A stretch of 41,320 bases of DNA, from assembly GCA_903850885.1 (NCBI GenBank), contig CAINMU010000081.1, forward strand, positions 1-41,320. The letters are read 5' to 3'. The notes below the pieces were generated by a model. That model made no database searches. It had not been told where the DNA came from and saw only the letters and a list, made by a program, of their open reading frames with translations. Origin of the DNA: an uncultured Opitutia bacterium. Its GTDB lineage: Bacteria > Verrucomicrobiota > Verrucomicrobiia > Opitutales > UBA953. The position numbers were made by a program, and so were the translations under genes. Positions within the stretch are counted from its first letter, which is position 1. Every line of letters starts with the position of its first letter. This document shows, in pieces, positions 33,585 through 41,320 of the stretch.

Positions 33585-35680
33585 CGCGCGGGCTCTTCGG
33601 CTTCGCTCTTTACTTCGCTGACCGGGGTTTTCTTGGCCCAGGCAAGAATCATGTCGCGCGCGACCGGACCGGCGGTTTTGCCACCCCAGGTGCTGGTATC
33701 GAGCTGGCCTTCGACGAGCACGCAGAAAGCGACGGCCGGATTATCCGCCGAAGCATAACCGATAATCCATGCCAGGTGGGCCTTCTGGCCTTTTTGGAAA
33801 TATTCCGAAGTGCCGGTCTTCGCGGCGAACGCTAGGCCGGGGATCATGACGCTGCGGGCGGTACCTTCTTCGACGCAACGGTTAAGCCCGGAGCGCAGGG
33901 CCGCTAGTTGCAACCCATTTAGCCCGATAGCTTCGGCACCTTGGTGTCGTCCATCACGCCCCGGGTCGTGGATGATCGTGGGTGTGGTCCTCGTTTCCCC
34001 GCGGGCGATAGACGCAGCGACGCAGGCCATGTGCAAAGGGGTGGTCAGCAGGAAGCCTTGGCCGATGGCGGTGTTTGCGGTGTCGCCCCCGGTCCATGGG
34101 CCCGCCCCGATTCTTAATTTATAAGCGGTATCCGGGATGACCAAGCCACGGTTGGCGGGGAAGGGGAGTTCGGTGGCATTTTTATTACCAGCCGAAGGTG
34201 GCATTTGGAGTAAGGGGGTGTCTAATCCGAAACGCCGCGCTTCCGCCGCCAAGGGTTCAATGCCCACACCCAGACCGACTCGGTAATTCCAGACGTTGCA
34301 GGACACGGCCAACATTTTTTCGAGATCGACTTGACCGTAACCGGCTGGGTCATGTTCGGGGAAATCGCGGCTGCCCACACGATAGCTTGGACCGCATTCT
34401 AAGATATCGTCCCAATCGACGACTTTGTTCCGCATTCCGGCGATGGCCGTGATGACCTTGAAGGTGGAACCAGGAGGATAGAGTCCTTGGATGGAGCGAT
34501 TGAGCCAGCCGCCCGAGGTTTCGATCTCATCAAAATAGGTCCGCGTGACCCGGTCGGCCAGTCGGTTGGGGTTGAAAGTTGGTTGGCTAGCGAGAGCGAG
34601 GATTTCGCCGGTGTTCACGTCCAGCATGACCGCCGCCGCCGGCAGGACTTTGCCTTGCGAATCTTTGATCTGAGCCAGGGCTTTCTCGGCGGCACGTTGG
34701 ATTTCGACGTCGAGAGATAAGACGACCTCGGAGCCTTGGGTCGGATCTGATTTACGTAATAACTCTTTGTTATACCCAGCAGAGGTTTTGGTCCAAAGTT
34801 CCCAGCCGCTTAGACCGCAAAGGATTTCGTTAAAAGATTCTTCGATGCCCGCGGCTCCCTTTTTCCCGGTATAATGTAATTTCTGCAAGAGTTCATTCTT
34901 TTCATCGTTTAGGCTATTGGGCGGCAGTTCATCGGTATCTTTTACATAGCCAAGGACGTGGGCGGCTAGGGTGCCGTGCGGGTAGGTTCGGATGATGTCG
35001 GAATCTAGGCGAATCGGCCCATCCACCGGGAACTGTTCGACGAAGCGCGCAACGGCCCGGACGCCTTCCTCAGGGGTGACTGATTGGTCAGCGCCGGGGA
35101 AGGCTAAATCAGAAACTAAAGTGAAGGGAAGCGCGCGACGTTCGCGCAGGTGCTTCTTGAGGTCGTCGATTTTGACCAGCCGTTCGGTGGGAGAATCCAC
35201 CGGGTTCGATTTGACCGGTAACTTGTTTTTTTTGATATTTCGACTCGTCGCATCGATCACGAACCAGACTTTATCGAGCCAGCTCTGTAAGACGTTGCGG
35301 CGCGCCGTATCCTGAAGTTTTTCGCGGTCAATGTGGCCGGTTTCACGGGCCTTTTCAGCGGCCAGTAACTTACGGTATTCGGCTTGGAATTCCGGTTGGA
35401 GTTCGGAGAGGTCAGCTTTGACACTCCAGCGCACGCGATTTTCTACGAGCACATAACCGTGGCGATCATGGATGAGGCCGCGGGCCGGAGGTTTCAGGAT
35501 GATGCGTCGGCTTTGTGAGTCGGACTGTTCCTTGAGTTCGTTGGATTGCACTATTTGCCGAATCAAAAGACCGCCCGCGATGTAGATGAAGCCAGCCGAG
35601 AATACCCAAAAAACAAAAATCAACCGTAAGCGCTCGATGCGGGTCGAAGGAAGTACTTTTAGGTCATTAAGCTCTCTCAT
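33581..35680 (-). CDS. mrdA: Penicillin-binding protein 2 (elongation transpeptidase)
   Basis: 699 residues. A single N-terminal membrane anchor (LIFVFWVFSAGFIYIAGGLL) precedes the PBP dimer domain and the transpeptidase domain. Catalytic motifs are S405-TFK (PPGSTFKV), S460-CN and K621-TGT. It crosslinks peptidoglycan during cell elongation with RodA and MreBCD. No rodA is in the window. It overlaps mreD by 4 bp (ATGA) at its start, and is the last gene of the mreB-mreC-mreD-mrdA unit. Order and size support PBP2 over PBP3. Confidence 0.93.
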   Translation of the reverse strand: MRELNDLKVLPSTRIERLRLIFVFWVFSAGFIYIAGGLLIRQIVQSNELKEQSDSQSRRIILKPPARGLIHDRHGYVLVENRVRWSVKADLSELQPEFQAEYRKLLAAEKARETGHIDREKLQDTARRNVLQSWLDKVWFVIDATSRNIKKNKLPVKSNPVDSPTERLVKIDDLKKHLRERRALPFTLVSDLAFPGADQSVTPEEGVRAVARFVEQFPVDGPIRLDSDIIRTYPHGTLAAHVLGYVKDTDELPPNSLNDEKNELLQKLHYTGKKGAAGIEESFNEILCGLSGWELWTKTSAGYNKELLRKSDPTQGSEVVLSLDVEIQRAAEKALAQIKDSQGKVLPAAAVMLDVNTGEILALASQPTFNPNRLADRVTRTYFDEIETSGGWLNRSIQGLYPPGSTFKVITAIAGMRNKVVDWDDILECGPSYRVGSRDFPEHDPAGYGQVDLEKMLAVSCNVWNYRVGLGVGIEPLAAEARRFGLDTPLLQMPPSAGNKNATELPFPANRGLVIPDTAYKLRIGAGPWTGGDTANTAIGQGFLLTTPLHMACVAASIARGETRTTPTIIHDPGRDGRHQGAEAIGLNGLQLAALRSGLNRCVEEGTARSVMIPGLAFAAKTGTSEYFQKGQKAHLAWIIGYASADNPAVAFCVLVEGQLDTSTWGGKTAGPVARDMILAWAKKTPVSEVKSEAEEPAR

Positions 35681-36201
35681 GGCGTTTCATTGGCCAGGGG
35701 CGCATTCATGTGATCCAGAGCGGCAATCTGGCTGAGCGAGAGGGGCCAGAATAAAATAAGAGTTACCGCGGCTGAGGCGATCAGCTGAAGCAGAAGTTGG
35801 GGCAGGAAGTCGCCGAGATTGCGGAAGCTCAGTTGACCCAGGGTAACGGCCACGGCACTGAACCAGAGGGTGGCGGCAGCAAGGTTGACGATGAGCGAGG
35901 CACGTAGAAGCCGCGGGGCGCTGCGGAGCAGCGGCTTATTGCTGGTAAGGAAGATGGCGGCGGCGACCAACGTCAGGGCGAGGATGCCGTCCGGGATGGG
36001 TCTGCGAGCTTCGAAGAGAAAACCTACGCAGCCCGAAAACAGGACGGCTTGCCAGCGTCGTAGTCGACTGCAGGGCACAATAATGGCGGCACCCGATATG
36101 AAAACGTTTAATCCCCAGGGGGCCGTCCAATCCGATAACAAATCCGCCGCGAAAAGCCACGGGTAAGTCGCCAGCAGGATGATGAGCCAGGACCAACTCA
36201 T
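35677..36201 (-). CDS. mreD: Rod-shape-determining protein MreD-like
   Basis: 174 residues, strongly hydrophobic with about five to six helices and little residue-level conservation, as usual for MreD. The assignment rests mainly on position: it lies 2 bp after mreC and overlaps mrdA by 4 bp in the standard mreBCD-mrdA order. MreD links MreC and PBP2 within the inner membrane. Confidence 0.78.
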   Translation of the reverse strand: MSWSWLIILLATYPWLFAADLLSDWTAPWGLNVFISGAAIIVPCSRLRRWQAVLFSGCVGFLFEARRPIPDGILALTLVAAAIFLTSNKPLLRSAPRLLRASLIVNLAAATLWFSAVAVTLGQLSFRNLGDFLPQLLLQLIASAAVTLILFWPLSLSQIAALDHMNAPLANETP

Positions 36202-36203
36202 GC

Positions 36204-37085
36204 CTATTGAAAATCCTCGTAACGTTTTTCGAGCAGAATTTCTCCCGCGGCGGGATGAATCGGAACGAGAACAGAGACTTCTTGCAGGGAAAAGAGGTTT
36301 CGGCTGGGCTGAAGGGTGCCTTCCTTGAAGTTACCATCTTGGGTCGTGCGAATATTCGCATCGAGCGTCCCGATGATCAGGCCGGCCGGGAAGACGCCAC
36401 CCATGCCCGTGGTGACTACTTTGGGGCTTTGACCTGCGGGTGGGAGATAGTCCATGGGGATGACGGCGATTTTGGCCCGAGCTGTCCCAAGTGAATTGGC
36501 GGGTAAGCCGCTGACCAGAACGATGCGACCTTGTTCATCGCCCTCAAGGTAGGCGGTGCAACGGAAGTTCGGGCTGGTTACTAGATCCACTTCGCAGGTG
36601 TTGAGATGCACGAGGGAAACTTTACCAATCACCCGGTCGGAAAAAACTACGGGGCAGCCTGGGCGAACGCCGTCGCTGCGGCCTTTGCGGAGGATGATGC
36701 GATGCCACCAAGAAGAACTGTCGCGCGAGGCGACGCGGGCGACGATGGTCAAGAATTCCCTGGGAGCGGCGTAGCGCGCGAGTTCGCGTAACCGAATGTT
36801 CTCCTGGCGAATATCTTCGAGGGTCCGGACTTTGAGCTCAAGGGCCGCATTGATGCGGGCGAGGTCTCGGGAGGCGGCGGCCAGTTCTTCGGCACTCTTA
36901 CTTTTAAGCTCCCAGAAGCGGGCGAGGTCTCGTCCTTTGGCGACGAGGTGCAGGGCCGGAGCTTGGAATTCGACGAACGCCTCTCGGGTGCCCATCCGAA
37001 CAAAACTCGGCGACATGATCCATATCGCCACAAATACGAAAAATGCGACGTAAGATGCCTTCGCGCCTTGACGGTTTTTATCCAT
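36204..37085 (-). CDS. mreC: Rod-shape-determining protein MreC
   Basis: 293 residues: short cytoplasmic N-terminus, one membrane helix (YVAFFVFVAIWIMSPSFV), a coiled coil (about residues 60-105, ARFWELKSKSAEELAAASRD) and the beta-barrel periplasmic MreC domain with SSWWHRIILRKGRSDGVRPG and VTTGMGGVFPAGLIIG. MreC is the periplasmic scaffold connecting MreB filaments to PBP2. It starts 20 bp after mreB ends, with mreD 2 bp further on. Confidence 0.93.
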   Translation of the reverse strand: MDKNRQGAKASYVAFFVFVAIWIMSPSFVRMGTREAFVEFQAPALHLVAKGRDLARFWELKSKSAEELAAASRDLARINAALELKVRTLEDIRQENIRLRELARYAAPREFLTIVARVASRDSSSWWHRIILRKGRSDGVRPGCPVVFSDRVIGKVSLVHLNTCEVDLVTSPNFRCTAYLEGDEQGRIVLVSGLPANSLGTARAKIAVIPMDYLPPAGQSPKVVTTGMGGVFPAGLIIGTLDANIRTTQDGNFKEGTLQPSRNLFSLQEVSVLVPIHPAAGEILLEKRYEDFQ

Positions 37086-37105
37086 GGCGGGTAAGCCCGC
37101 GGTGC

Positions 37106-38122
37106 TTATTCTCGGCCGCTCCAGCGCGAGGAGTTGGCGAGGATTTTACCGGTACCGTTGACCACCGCGCAAAGAGGGTCTTCTGCGACCATGACGGGGA
37201 CGCCAGCGGCTTCGGAGATGGCACGATCGATACCGCGAATCAGGGCACCCCCACCGGCGACAACGATGCCGCTGAGGTAGATATCACCCGATAACTCAGG
37301 GGGAATCCGTTCTAGCGAGCCTTTGACTGCTTCGATGATTTGGTTGATGTTATCCATCATGGCTTCGCGGACTTCTTGAGAGGTCAGGTGAAGAGAACGG
37401 GGCAGCCCGGTGACGGAGTCGCGACCCCGAACTTCATAGGTGAGTTCTTGTTCCAGCGCGTACGCCGACCCGATCTTTATCTTAATTTCTTCCGCGGTGC
37501 GTTCGCCGATAAGCAGGTTGTAAGAATTTTTAATATACTTGGTGATGGAGGTATCAAATTCGTCGCCGCCGACCCGGATAGAGCGCGCGTGCACGATGCC
37601 GCCCAGGGAGAGCACGGCGACTTCGGTCGTACCGCCGCCAATGTCGACAATCATCGAGCCGGTAGGTTCTTCGACCGGTAAGCCGACACCGATCGCAGAA
37701 GCGACGGGCTCAGGAATCGTGATCACATCGTCAGCCCCGGCGCGATAGGCCGAATCCATGACAGCCCGACGCTCAACGGCGGTGATGCCATAAGGAACGG
37801 CCACGACGACGGTCAAGTTGGTGAAAAGGGATTTTCGAGCCACTTTACCGATGAAGTAGCGGAGCATGTGCTCGCTGATTTCGAAGTCAGCGATGACGCC
37901 GTCTTTCATCGGGCGAAGGGCTTGGATATCTACCGGGGTCCGGCCCAACATCATTTTGGCCTCGTTGCCGACCGCAATGGGTTTGCGGGTGCTGGTGCGG
38001 ATGGCGACGACGCTGGGCTCACGAAGGACGACCCCGCGGTCTTTTAAAAAGACGAGCGTGTTGGCGGTGCCAAGGTCGATACCAATGGCTTGGGTAAATA
38101 GCCCGGGGAAGCGCTTAAACAT
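37106..38122 (-). CDS. mreB: Cell-shape actin homologue MreB
   Basis: 338 residues with the actin-fold nucleotide motifs: IGIDLGTANTLVF (phosphate 1), MIVDIGGGTTEVAVLSLGG (phosphate 2) and VVAGGGALIRGIDRAI (adenosine). These and the AVPYGITAVERRAVMDS and EPVASAIGVGLP stretches are typical of MreB. It forms membrane filaments that direct the elongation machinery. It heads the mreB-mreC-mreD-mrdA unit; the divergent oxidoreductase gene starts 205 bp away. Confidence 0.96.
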   Translation of the reverse strand: MFKRFPGLFTQAIGIDLGTANTLVFLKDRGVVLREPSVVAIRTSTRKPIAVGNEAKMMLGRTPVDIQALRPMKDGVIADFEISEHMLRYFIGKVARKSLFTNLTVVVAVPYGITAVERRAVMDSAYRAGADDVITIPEPVASAIGVGLPVEEPTGSMIVDIGGGTTEVAVLSLGGIVHARSIRVGGDEFDTSITKYIKNSYNLLIGERTAEEIKIKIGSAYALEQELTYEVRGRDSVTGLPRSLHLTSQEVREAMMDNINQIIEAVKGSLERIPPELSGDIYLSGIVVAGGGALIRGIDRAISEAAGVPVMVAEDPLCAVVNGTGKILANSSRWSGRE

Positions 38123-38327
38123 CAGGGTCGTTTGGGTTTCCTTGATGAACCTCGGATTGGCGGGGGAGTCAAAAGTAAAGTGAGGTCAGCCGTCGCCTAT
38201 CTTCCGTCATAAGATTCATAGAACCAGAGAGATAGGCTGGGAGCGCAGTCAGGGATTGGCGTCCCCGCGGCGGGTTGTCGCTTGCTCAATCAAAGGGGAT
38301 GACTAAAAAACGCTCACCCCAACCCCC
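38123..38327. promoter_or_regulatory. Divergent intergenic region between mreB and the Gfo/Idh/MocA gene
   Basis: These 205 bp should carry the promoters of both genes. On the mreB side a TTGACT (minus strand) with a 17-bp spacer to TTCATC is a weak sigma-70-like match. On the other side no hexamer pair stands out. No ORF or structured RNA was recognised. Confidence 0.35.
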
Positions 38328-39707
38328 ATGACACCCCCGCTCAATCGTCGCGATTTCCTTAAATCAGCCGGCATGGCTTCGGCCGCTTTTGCCGTCGCCC
38401 GCCCTTGGCTTAATTCTTCCGCTCGGACGGTCTCCCCGAACGAGAAGTTGAACATCGCCGCCATCGGCTTCGGTGGCGTCGGGGGAAGCAATGTGCGCAA
38501 TTCAGCCGAGGAAAACATCGTCGCCCTCTGCGACCTGGATTTAAAGCGCTGCGCCAGCACGATCAAGTTGCAGCCTAAAGCCGCGCTCTTTACCGACTTC
38601 CGCGAGATGCTGGAGAAGCAGAAAGATATCGATGCGGTCATCATCGCCACGCCGGACCACTCCCACGCTTATATCGCCATGGAATGCATGCGAGCGGGTA
38701 AGCACGTTTACGTTCAGAAGCCAATTGCGCACTCCGTTTTTGAAGCCCGCACGCTCACCGAAGCTGCCCGGAAATATAAGGTTGTTTCGCAGATGGGCAA
38801 TCAAGGCCACTCCGGCGAAGGAATCCGTCAGGTCACCGAATGGATCGCCGCCGGGTTGATCGGACAGGTTCGTGAGGTGCACGCTTGGACGAATCGTCCG
38901 ATCTGGCCGCAGAGTTCGGAAATGGAACGTCCGAAGGATGTGCAATCGCCTCCGGAAGGGATGGATTGGAATAAGTGGATCGGTCCTGCCCCGTCGCGCC
39001 CGTTCAACAGTGTTTATCATCCAGGCAAATGGCGCGCCTGGTGCGATTTCGGTACCGGTTCCTTAGGTGACATGGGTTGCCATATCATCGACCCGATTTT
39101 CATGGCATTGAAACTGCGTTATCCGACGAGCGTCGAAGGCAATGTGTCAACCGTCTACGAGACCTTTGGTCACGAAACCAAGAGCAAGAACGAATGTTAT
39201 CCGCGGTCCTCAATCGCCCGTTTCAAGTTCCCCGCTCGCGAAGGCTTGGTCGCCGTCGAACTTACCTGGTGGGATGGCGGCTTGATGCCTTCCCGCCCGG
39301 ATGAATTGGAAGAAGAAGATTCCTTTGGCGACCGTAATGGCGGCTGTTTGTTCATCGGCGATAAGGCGAAAATCGTTTGCGGATGTTACGGTGAAAAACC
39401 TCGAATCTTAAATGCCGACCTGCGGCAGGAAGCTAAGAAACTCGCGAAGACGATTCCGCGGATTCTTGGTGGCAGCACCGGACACGAGAAGGATTGGATC
39501 CGCGCCTGTAAGGGCGGTGAAGCCGCTTCGTCGAATTTCGATTACTCGGGTCCTTTATCCGAAATGGTACTGATGGGTAATCTCGCGATTCGTTACCCTG
39601 ATCGTAAGTTACTCTGGGATGGCGAAAAGATGGAAGTCACCAACGATAAGGCCGCGAACGCCTATGTGCGTCGCCAATATCGCGAAGGGTTTGGCTTAGG
39701 CGTCTGA
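38328..39707 (+). CDS. Tat-exported Gfo/Idh/MocA-family oxidoreductase
   Basis: 459 residues with a twin-arginine signal (NRRDFLKSAGMASAAFAVA). The NAD(P)-binding Rossmann motif IGFGGVGGSN follows near residue 46, then IIATPDHSHAYIAMECMRAGKHVYVQKPIAHS containing the conserved KP Lys, and GSLGDMGCHIIDPIF in the C-terminal domain. These enzymes oxidise sugars or glycosides, often at C3, with a tightly bound nucleotide that would have to be loaded before Tat export. It stands alone between mreB and uppP with its own terminator. It might supply 3-keto-glycosides to the DUF1080 and ThuA proteins, which is inference. Confidence 0.92.
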   Translation: MTPPLNRRDFLKSAGMASAAFAVARPWLNSSARTVSPNEKLNIAAIGFGGVGGSNVRNSAEENIVALCDLDLKRCASTIKLQPKAALFTDFREMLEKQKDIDAVIIATPDHSHAYIAMECMRAGKHVYVQKPIAHSVFEARTLTEAARKYKVVSQMGNQGHSGEGIRQVTEWIAAGLIGQVREVHAWTNRPIWPQSSEMERPKDVQSPPEGMDWNKWIGPAPSRPFNSVYHPGKWRAWCDFGTGSLGDMGCHIIDPIFMALKLRYPTSVEGNVSTVYETFGHETKSKNECYPRSSIARFKFPAREGLVAVELTWWDGGLMPSRPDELEEEDSFGDRNGGCLFIGDKAKIVCGCYGEKPRILNADLRQEAKKLAKTIPRILGGSTGHEKDWIRACKGGEAASSNFDYSGPLSEMVLMGNLAIRYPDRKLLWDGEKMEVTNDKAANAYVRRQYREGFGLGV

Positions 39708-39727
39708 TTTAACGCCATACCGTTTTC

Positions 39728-39763
39728 ATGCCCCTGGCGCTTCGGCGCTGAGGGGCATTTTTT
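39728..39763 (+). terminator. Rho-independent terminator after the Gfo/Idh/MocA gene
   Basis: Arms ATGCCCC..GGCGC and GCGC..GGGGCAT around a TTCG tetraloop, with a small internal mismatch, followed by TTTTTT at 39758-39763. It begins 20 bp after the oxidoreductase stop. The reverse strand has no good T tract, though the hairpin might also slow transcripts from the convergent uppP. Confidence 0.82.
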
Positions 39764-39765
39764 AT

Positions 39766-40734
39766 TTACAGCTTATACCCCAGAACCAGTGCGAGCAGAA
39801 TGGCACCGCCCAGCACGATACGATACCAAGCGAACGGCCCCATACCGCGACGTGAGACGAAACTGACCATCCATTTCACGGCGATGAAGGCGGTCACGGC
39901 TGCGACGATGAGGCCAAGGCTCGCGGGACCGGCTGGATAAACTTGCCCCAAGGCAGGTCCGAGCGACCACATCTTGTAGGCGGAGGCGGCGGTGAGGGTG
40001 ATGAGGCCGACCAGGAAGGAGAACTCGGTGGCCGCCGGATTTGAAAGTCCAGCCAAGCGTCCGCCGAGGATGGTCGATAGCGAGCGGCTGGTACCAGGAA
40101 TGAGGGCAAAGCATTGACAGAGGCCGATGGTCAGCGCCTGACGAAGCTTGATTTCCGCGACCTCTTTTTCGTTGAAATTGATTTTAGGGAGGAATTGCTC
40201 TGCGCCCAGGATGACGACTCCGCCGATCATTAAGGCTCCTGCGACGACTTCTACCGAGAATAAATACATGCCGATAGCTTCTTTGAAGAAGAGGCCAAGC
40301 AGGGCGGAGGGAAAAAACGCAATGAGGAGCGCTAGGGTCAGCCGGAGGGCGGCGCTTTCTCCGCGAAACAGTCCGACGATGACGCTGCGCACCCGTCCCA
40401 AAAAGACGACTAAGACGGCGGCGATCGCGCCCACCTGAATAATCACGATGTAGTCGTCTGCAACCCGTTCTTGCGAGATGGGGCGGCCTTTACGGTCGCT
40501 GACCTCGCTGACCATTATATTCTTATCATGAGGCACCTTCATCAGCCGGTCGCTGATGATCATGTGACCGGTGGAACTGACTGGTAGGAATTCGGTCACG
40601 CCTTCGACGGTGCCCGTGATCAAGGCGCGTTGATAGGTGAAGCTGGCCTGAGTCTCGGCAGGTGTTTCGGTCGGTCCGGCCGCAAACGCGTTGCATGCCG
40701 TGAGGAAGAGGAAGGCACAGGCGATTCGGCGCAT
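39766..40734 (-). CDS. uppP: Undecaprenyl-diphosphatase UppP/BacA with signal-like N-terminus and insertion
   Basis: 322 residues. Catalytic motifs [14 protein letters not shown] (44-57) and IPGTSRS (R217) are intact, with about eight helices. It dephosphorylates undecaprenyl diphosphate at the membrane to recycle the lipid carrier for peptidoglycan; mild bacitracin resistance is typical. Compared with the ~270-residue Escherichia coli enzyme it has an extra signal-like N-terminus ([14 protein letters not shown]) and a polar insertion of roughly 20-25 residues after the first motif (about 66-92, [16 protein letters not shown]). The start is ATG 40732-40734; trpB is divergent. Confidence 0.93.
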   Translation of the reverse strand: MRRIACAFLFLTACNAFAAGPTETPAETQASFTYQRALITGTVEGVTEFLPVSSTGHMIISDRLMKVPHDKNIMVSEVSDRKGRPISQERVADDYIVIIQVGAIAAVLVVFLGRVRSVIVGLFRGESAALRLTLALLIAFFPSALLGLFFKEAIGMYLFSVEVVAGALMIGGVVILGAEQFLPKINFNEKEVAEIKLRQALTIGLCQCFALIPGTSRSLSTILGGRLAGLSNPAATEFSFLVGLITLTAASAYKMWSLGPALGQVYPAGPASLGLIVAAVTAFIAVKWMVSFVSRRGMGPFAWYRIVLGGAILLALVLGYKL

Positions 40735-40834
40735 GAGTCTGGATTGTCCGAATGGTTGGCTTTCCGCAAGCCTGTGCCGAACTCCCCTTGTCGCTTGCCC
40801 TCGGGTTATCTTCTCGCTTTATGGGGTTATTCTT

Positions 40835-41320
40835 ATGTCGGCCTCCAGCCTTATTCCGACCACCGAGCCACGTTTTCAGGTTCCTGACGTCCATGGACGC
40901 TTTGGGCAATTCGGAGGCATGTATGTCCCCGAGACGTTGATGACGGCGTTGCTGGACCTGACCAAGGCCTACGACGAGGCCCGGCGCGACCCGGCCTACC
41001 AGCAGGCTTTCGCAGACATGCTGCGAGATTACGCCGGACGTCCGACCGGACTCACCTTTGCCGAGTCGCTGACCAAGCACGCCGGCGGCGCCCGCATCTA
41101 CCTCAAGCGCGAGGACATGCTCCACACCGGAGCCCATAAAATCAATAATGTCATCGGCCAGGCTTTGCTCGCCGTGCGCATGGGCAAGAAGCGCATCATC
41201 GCCGAAACCGGAGCCGGCCAACATGGCACCGCGACCGCCGCCGTCTGCGCCCGATTTGGTCTGAAGTGCGTCATTTATATGGGGGCGACGGACATGGAGC
41301 GCCAAGCCCTCAACGTCTAC
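40835..41320 (+). CDS. trpB: Tryptophan synthase beta chain (3' truncated by the window)
   Basis: The first 162 residues are visible: [53 protein letters not shown] with the PLP-binding Lys in HKIN, and [19 protein letters not shown]. These are standard TrpB. It condenses indole with serine using PLP to give tryptophan, in complex with TrpA. The start is ATG 40835; another ATG at 40821 is in a different frame. The gap to uppP is 100 bp and shows no strong promoter. Confidence 0.95.
   Translation, partial: MSASSLIPTTEPRFQVPDVHGRFGQFGGMYVPETLMTALLDLTKAYDEARRDPAYQQAFADMLRDYAGRPTGLTFAESLTKHAGGARIYLKREDMLHTGAHKINNVIGQALLAVRMGKKRIIAETGAGQHGTATAAVCARFGLKCVIYMGATDMERQALNVY

Noticed and set aside
40526-41305. 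259-residue minus-strand frame spanning uppP and trpB
   Set aside because: It covers the opposite strand of the well-conserved trpB and an alternative frame of uppP; no domain is recognisable.

Overview
The window looks like a chromosomal segment of a member of the Verrucomicrobiota, probably Opitutae-like, although the class is a guess from gene content alone. The phylum call rests on several PVC-type families together: two giant dehydrogenase-like proteins carrying a C-terminal c-type haem domain, a PSCyt1/DUF1549/DUF1553 (PSD1) protein paired with a Tat-exported DUF1501 protein, DUF1080 (3-keto-disaccharide hydrolase family) proteins, and a Tat-exported Gfo/Idh/MocA oxidoreductase. AGGAG-type ribosome binding sites are missing in front of nearly every start, so initiation here seems mostly independent of Shine-Dalgarno pairing.

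Positions 1-26313 are an extracytoplasmic carbon-catabolism region. A 5'-truncated gene (DUF1080 + degenerate SGNH + dehydrogenase propeller + HEAT + cytochrome c) is followed by a three-gene minus-strand unit (PEP-hydrolase-like TIM barrel, Tm-1-like protein, EamA transporter) with a divergent AraC regulator. Next comes a 1708-residue protein with ThuA-like domains at both ends around a dehydrogenase, HEAT and cytochrome c core. A Dabb protein and a CLC antiporter follow. Then a long minus-strand run reads, in transcription order: PSD1 cytochrome, DUF1501, MFS exporter, secreted esterase, secreted DUF1080 protein, sugar ABC transporter (ATPase, permease, lipoprotein binding protein) and a secreted double-NIPSNAP protein, closed by a terminator. 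The families point to periplasmic oxidation and cleavage of glycosides, with electrons passed to c-type haems and released sugars imported. The substrate is unknown.

Positions 26605-38122 are mostly cell-envelope housekeeping. The plus-strand operon glmM, a GlmU-like acetyltransferase and glmS make UDP-GlcNAc precursors. A small double zinc-ribbon protein and two tRNA-Lys genes (CUU and UUU) follow, then a TrmH-family methyltransferase with asd, an L,D-transpeptidase, and mreB-mreC-mreD-mrdA, the elongation module. The last part has a Tat-exported oxidoreductase, uppP and the start of trpB.

Two near-identical ~30-bp palindromes (3451-3481 and 14321-14350) form a small dispersed intergenic repeat family. 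No CRISPR array, prophage, insertion sequence or defence system was seen.
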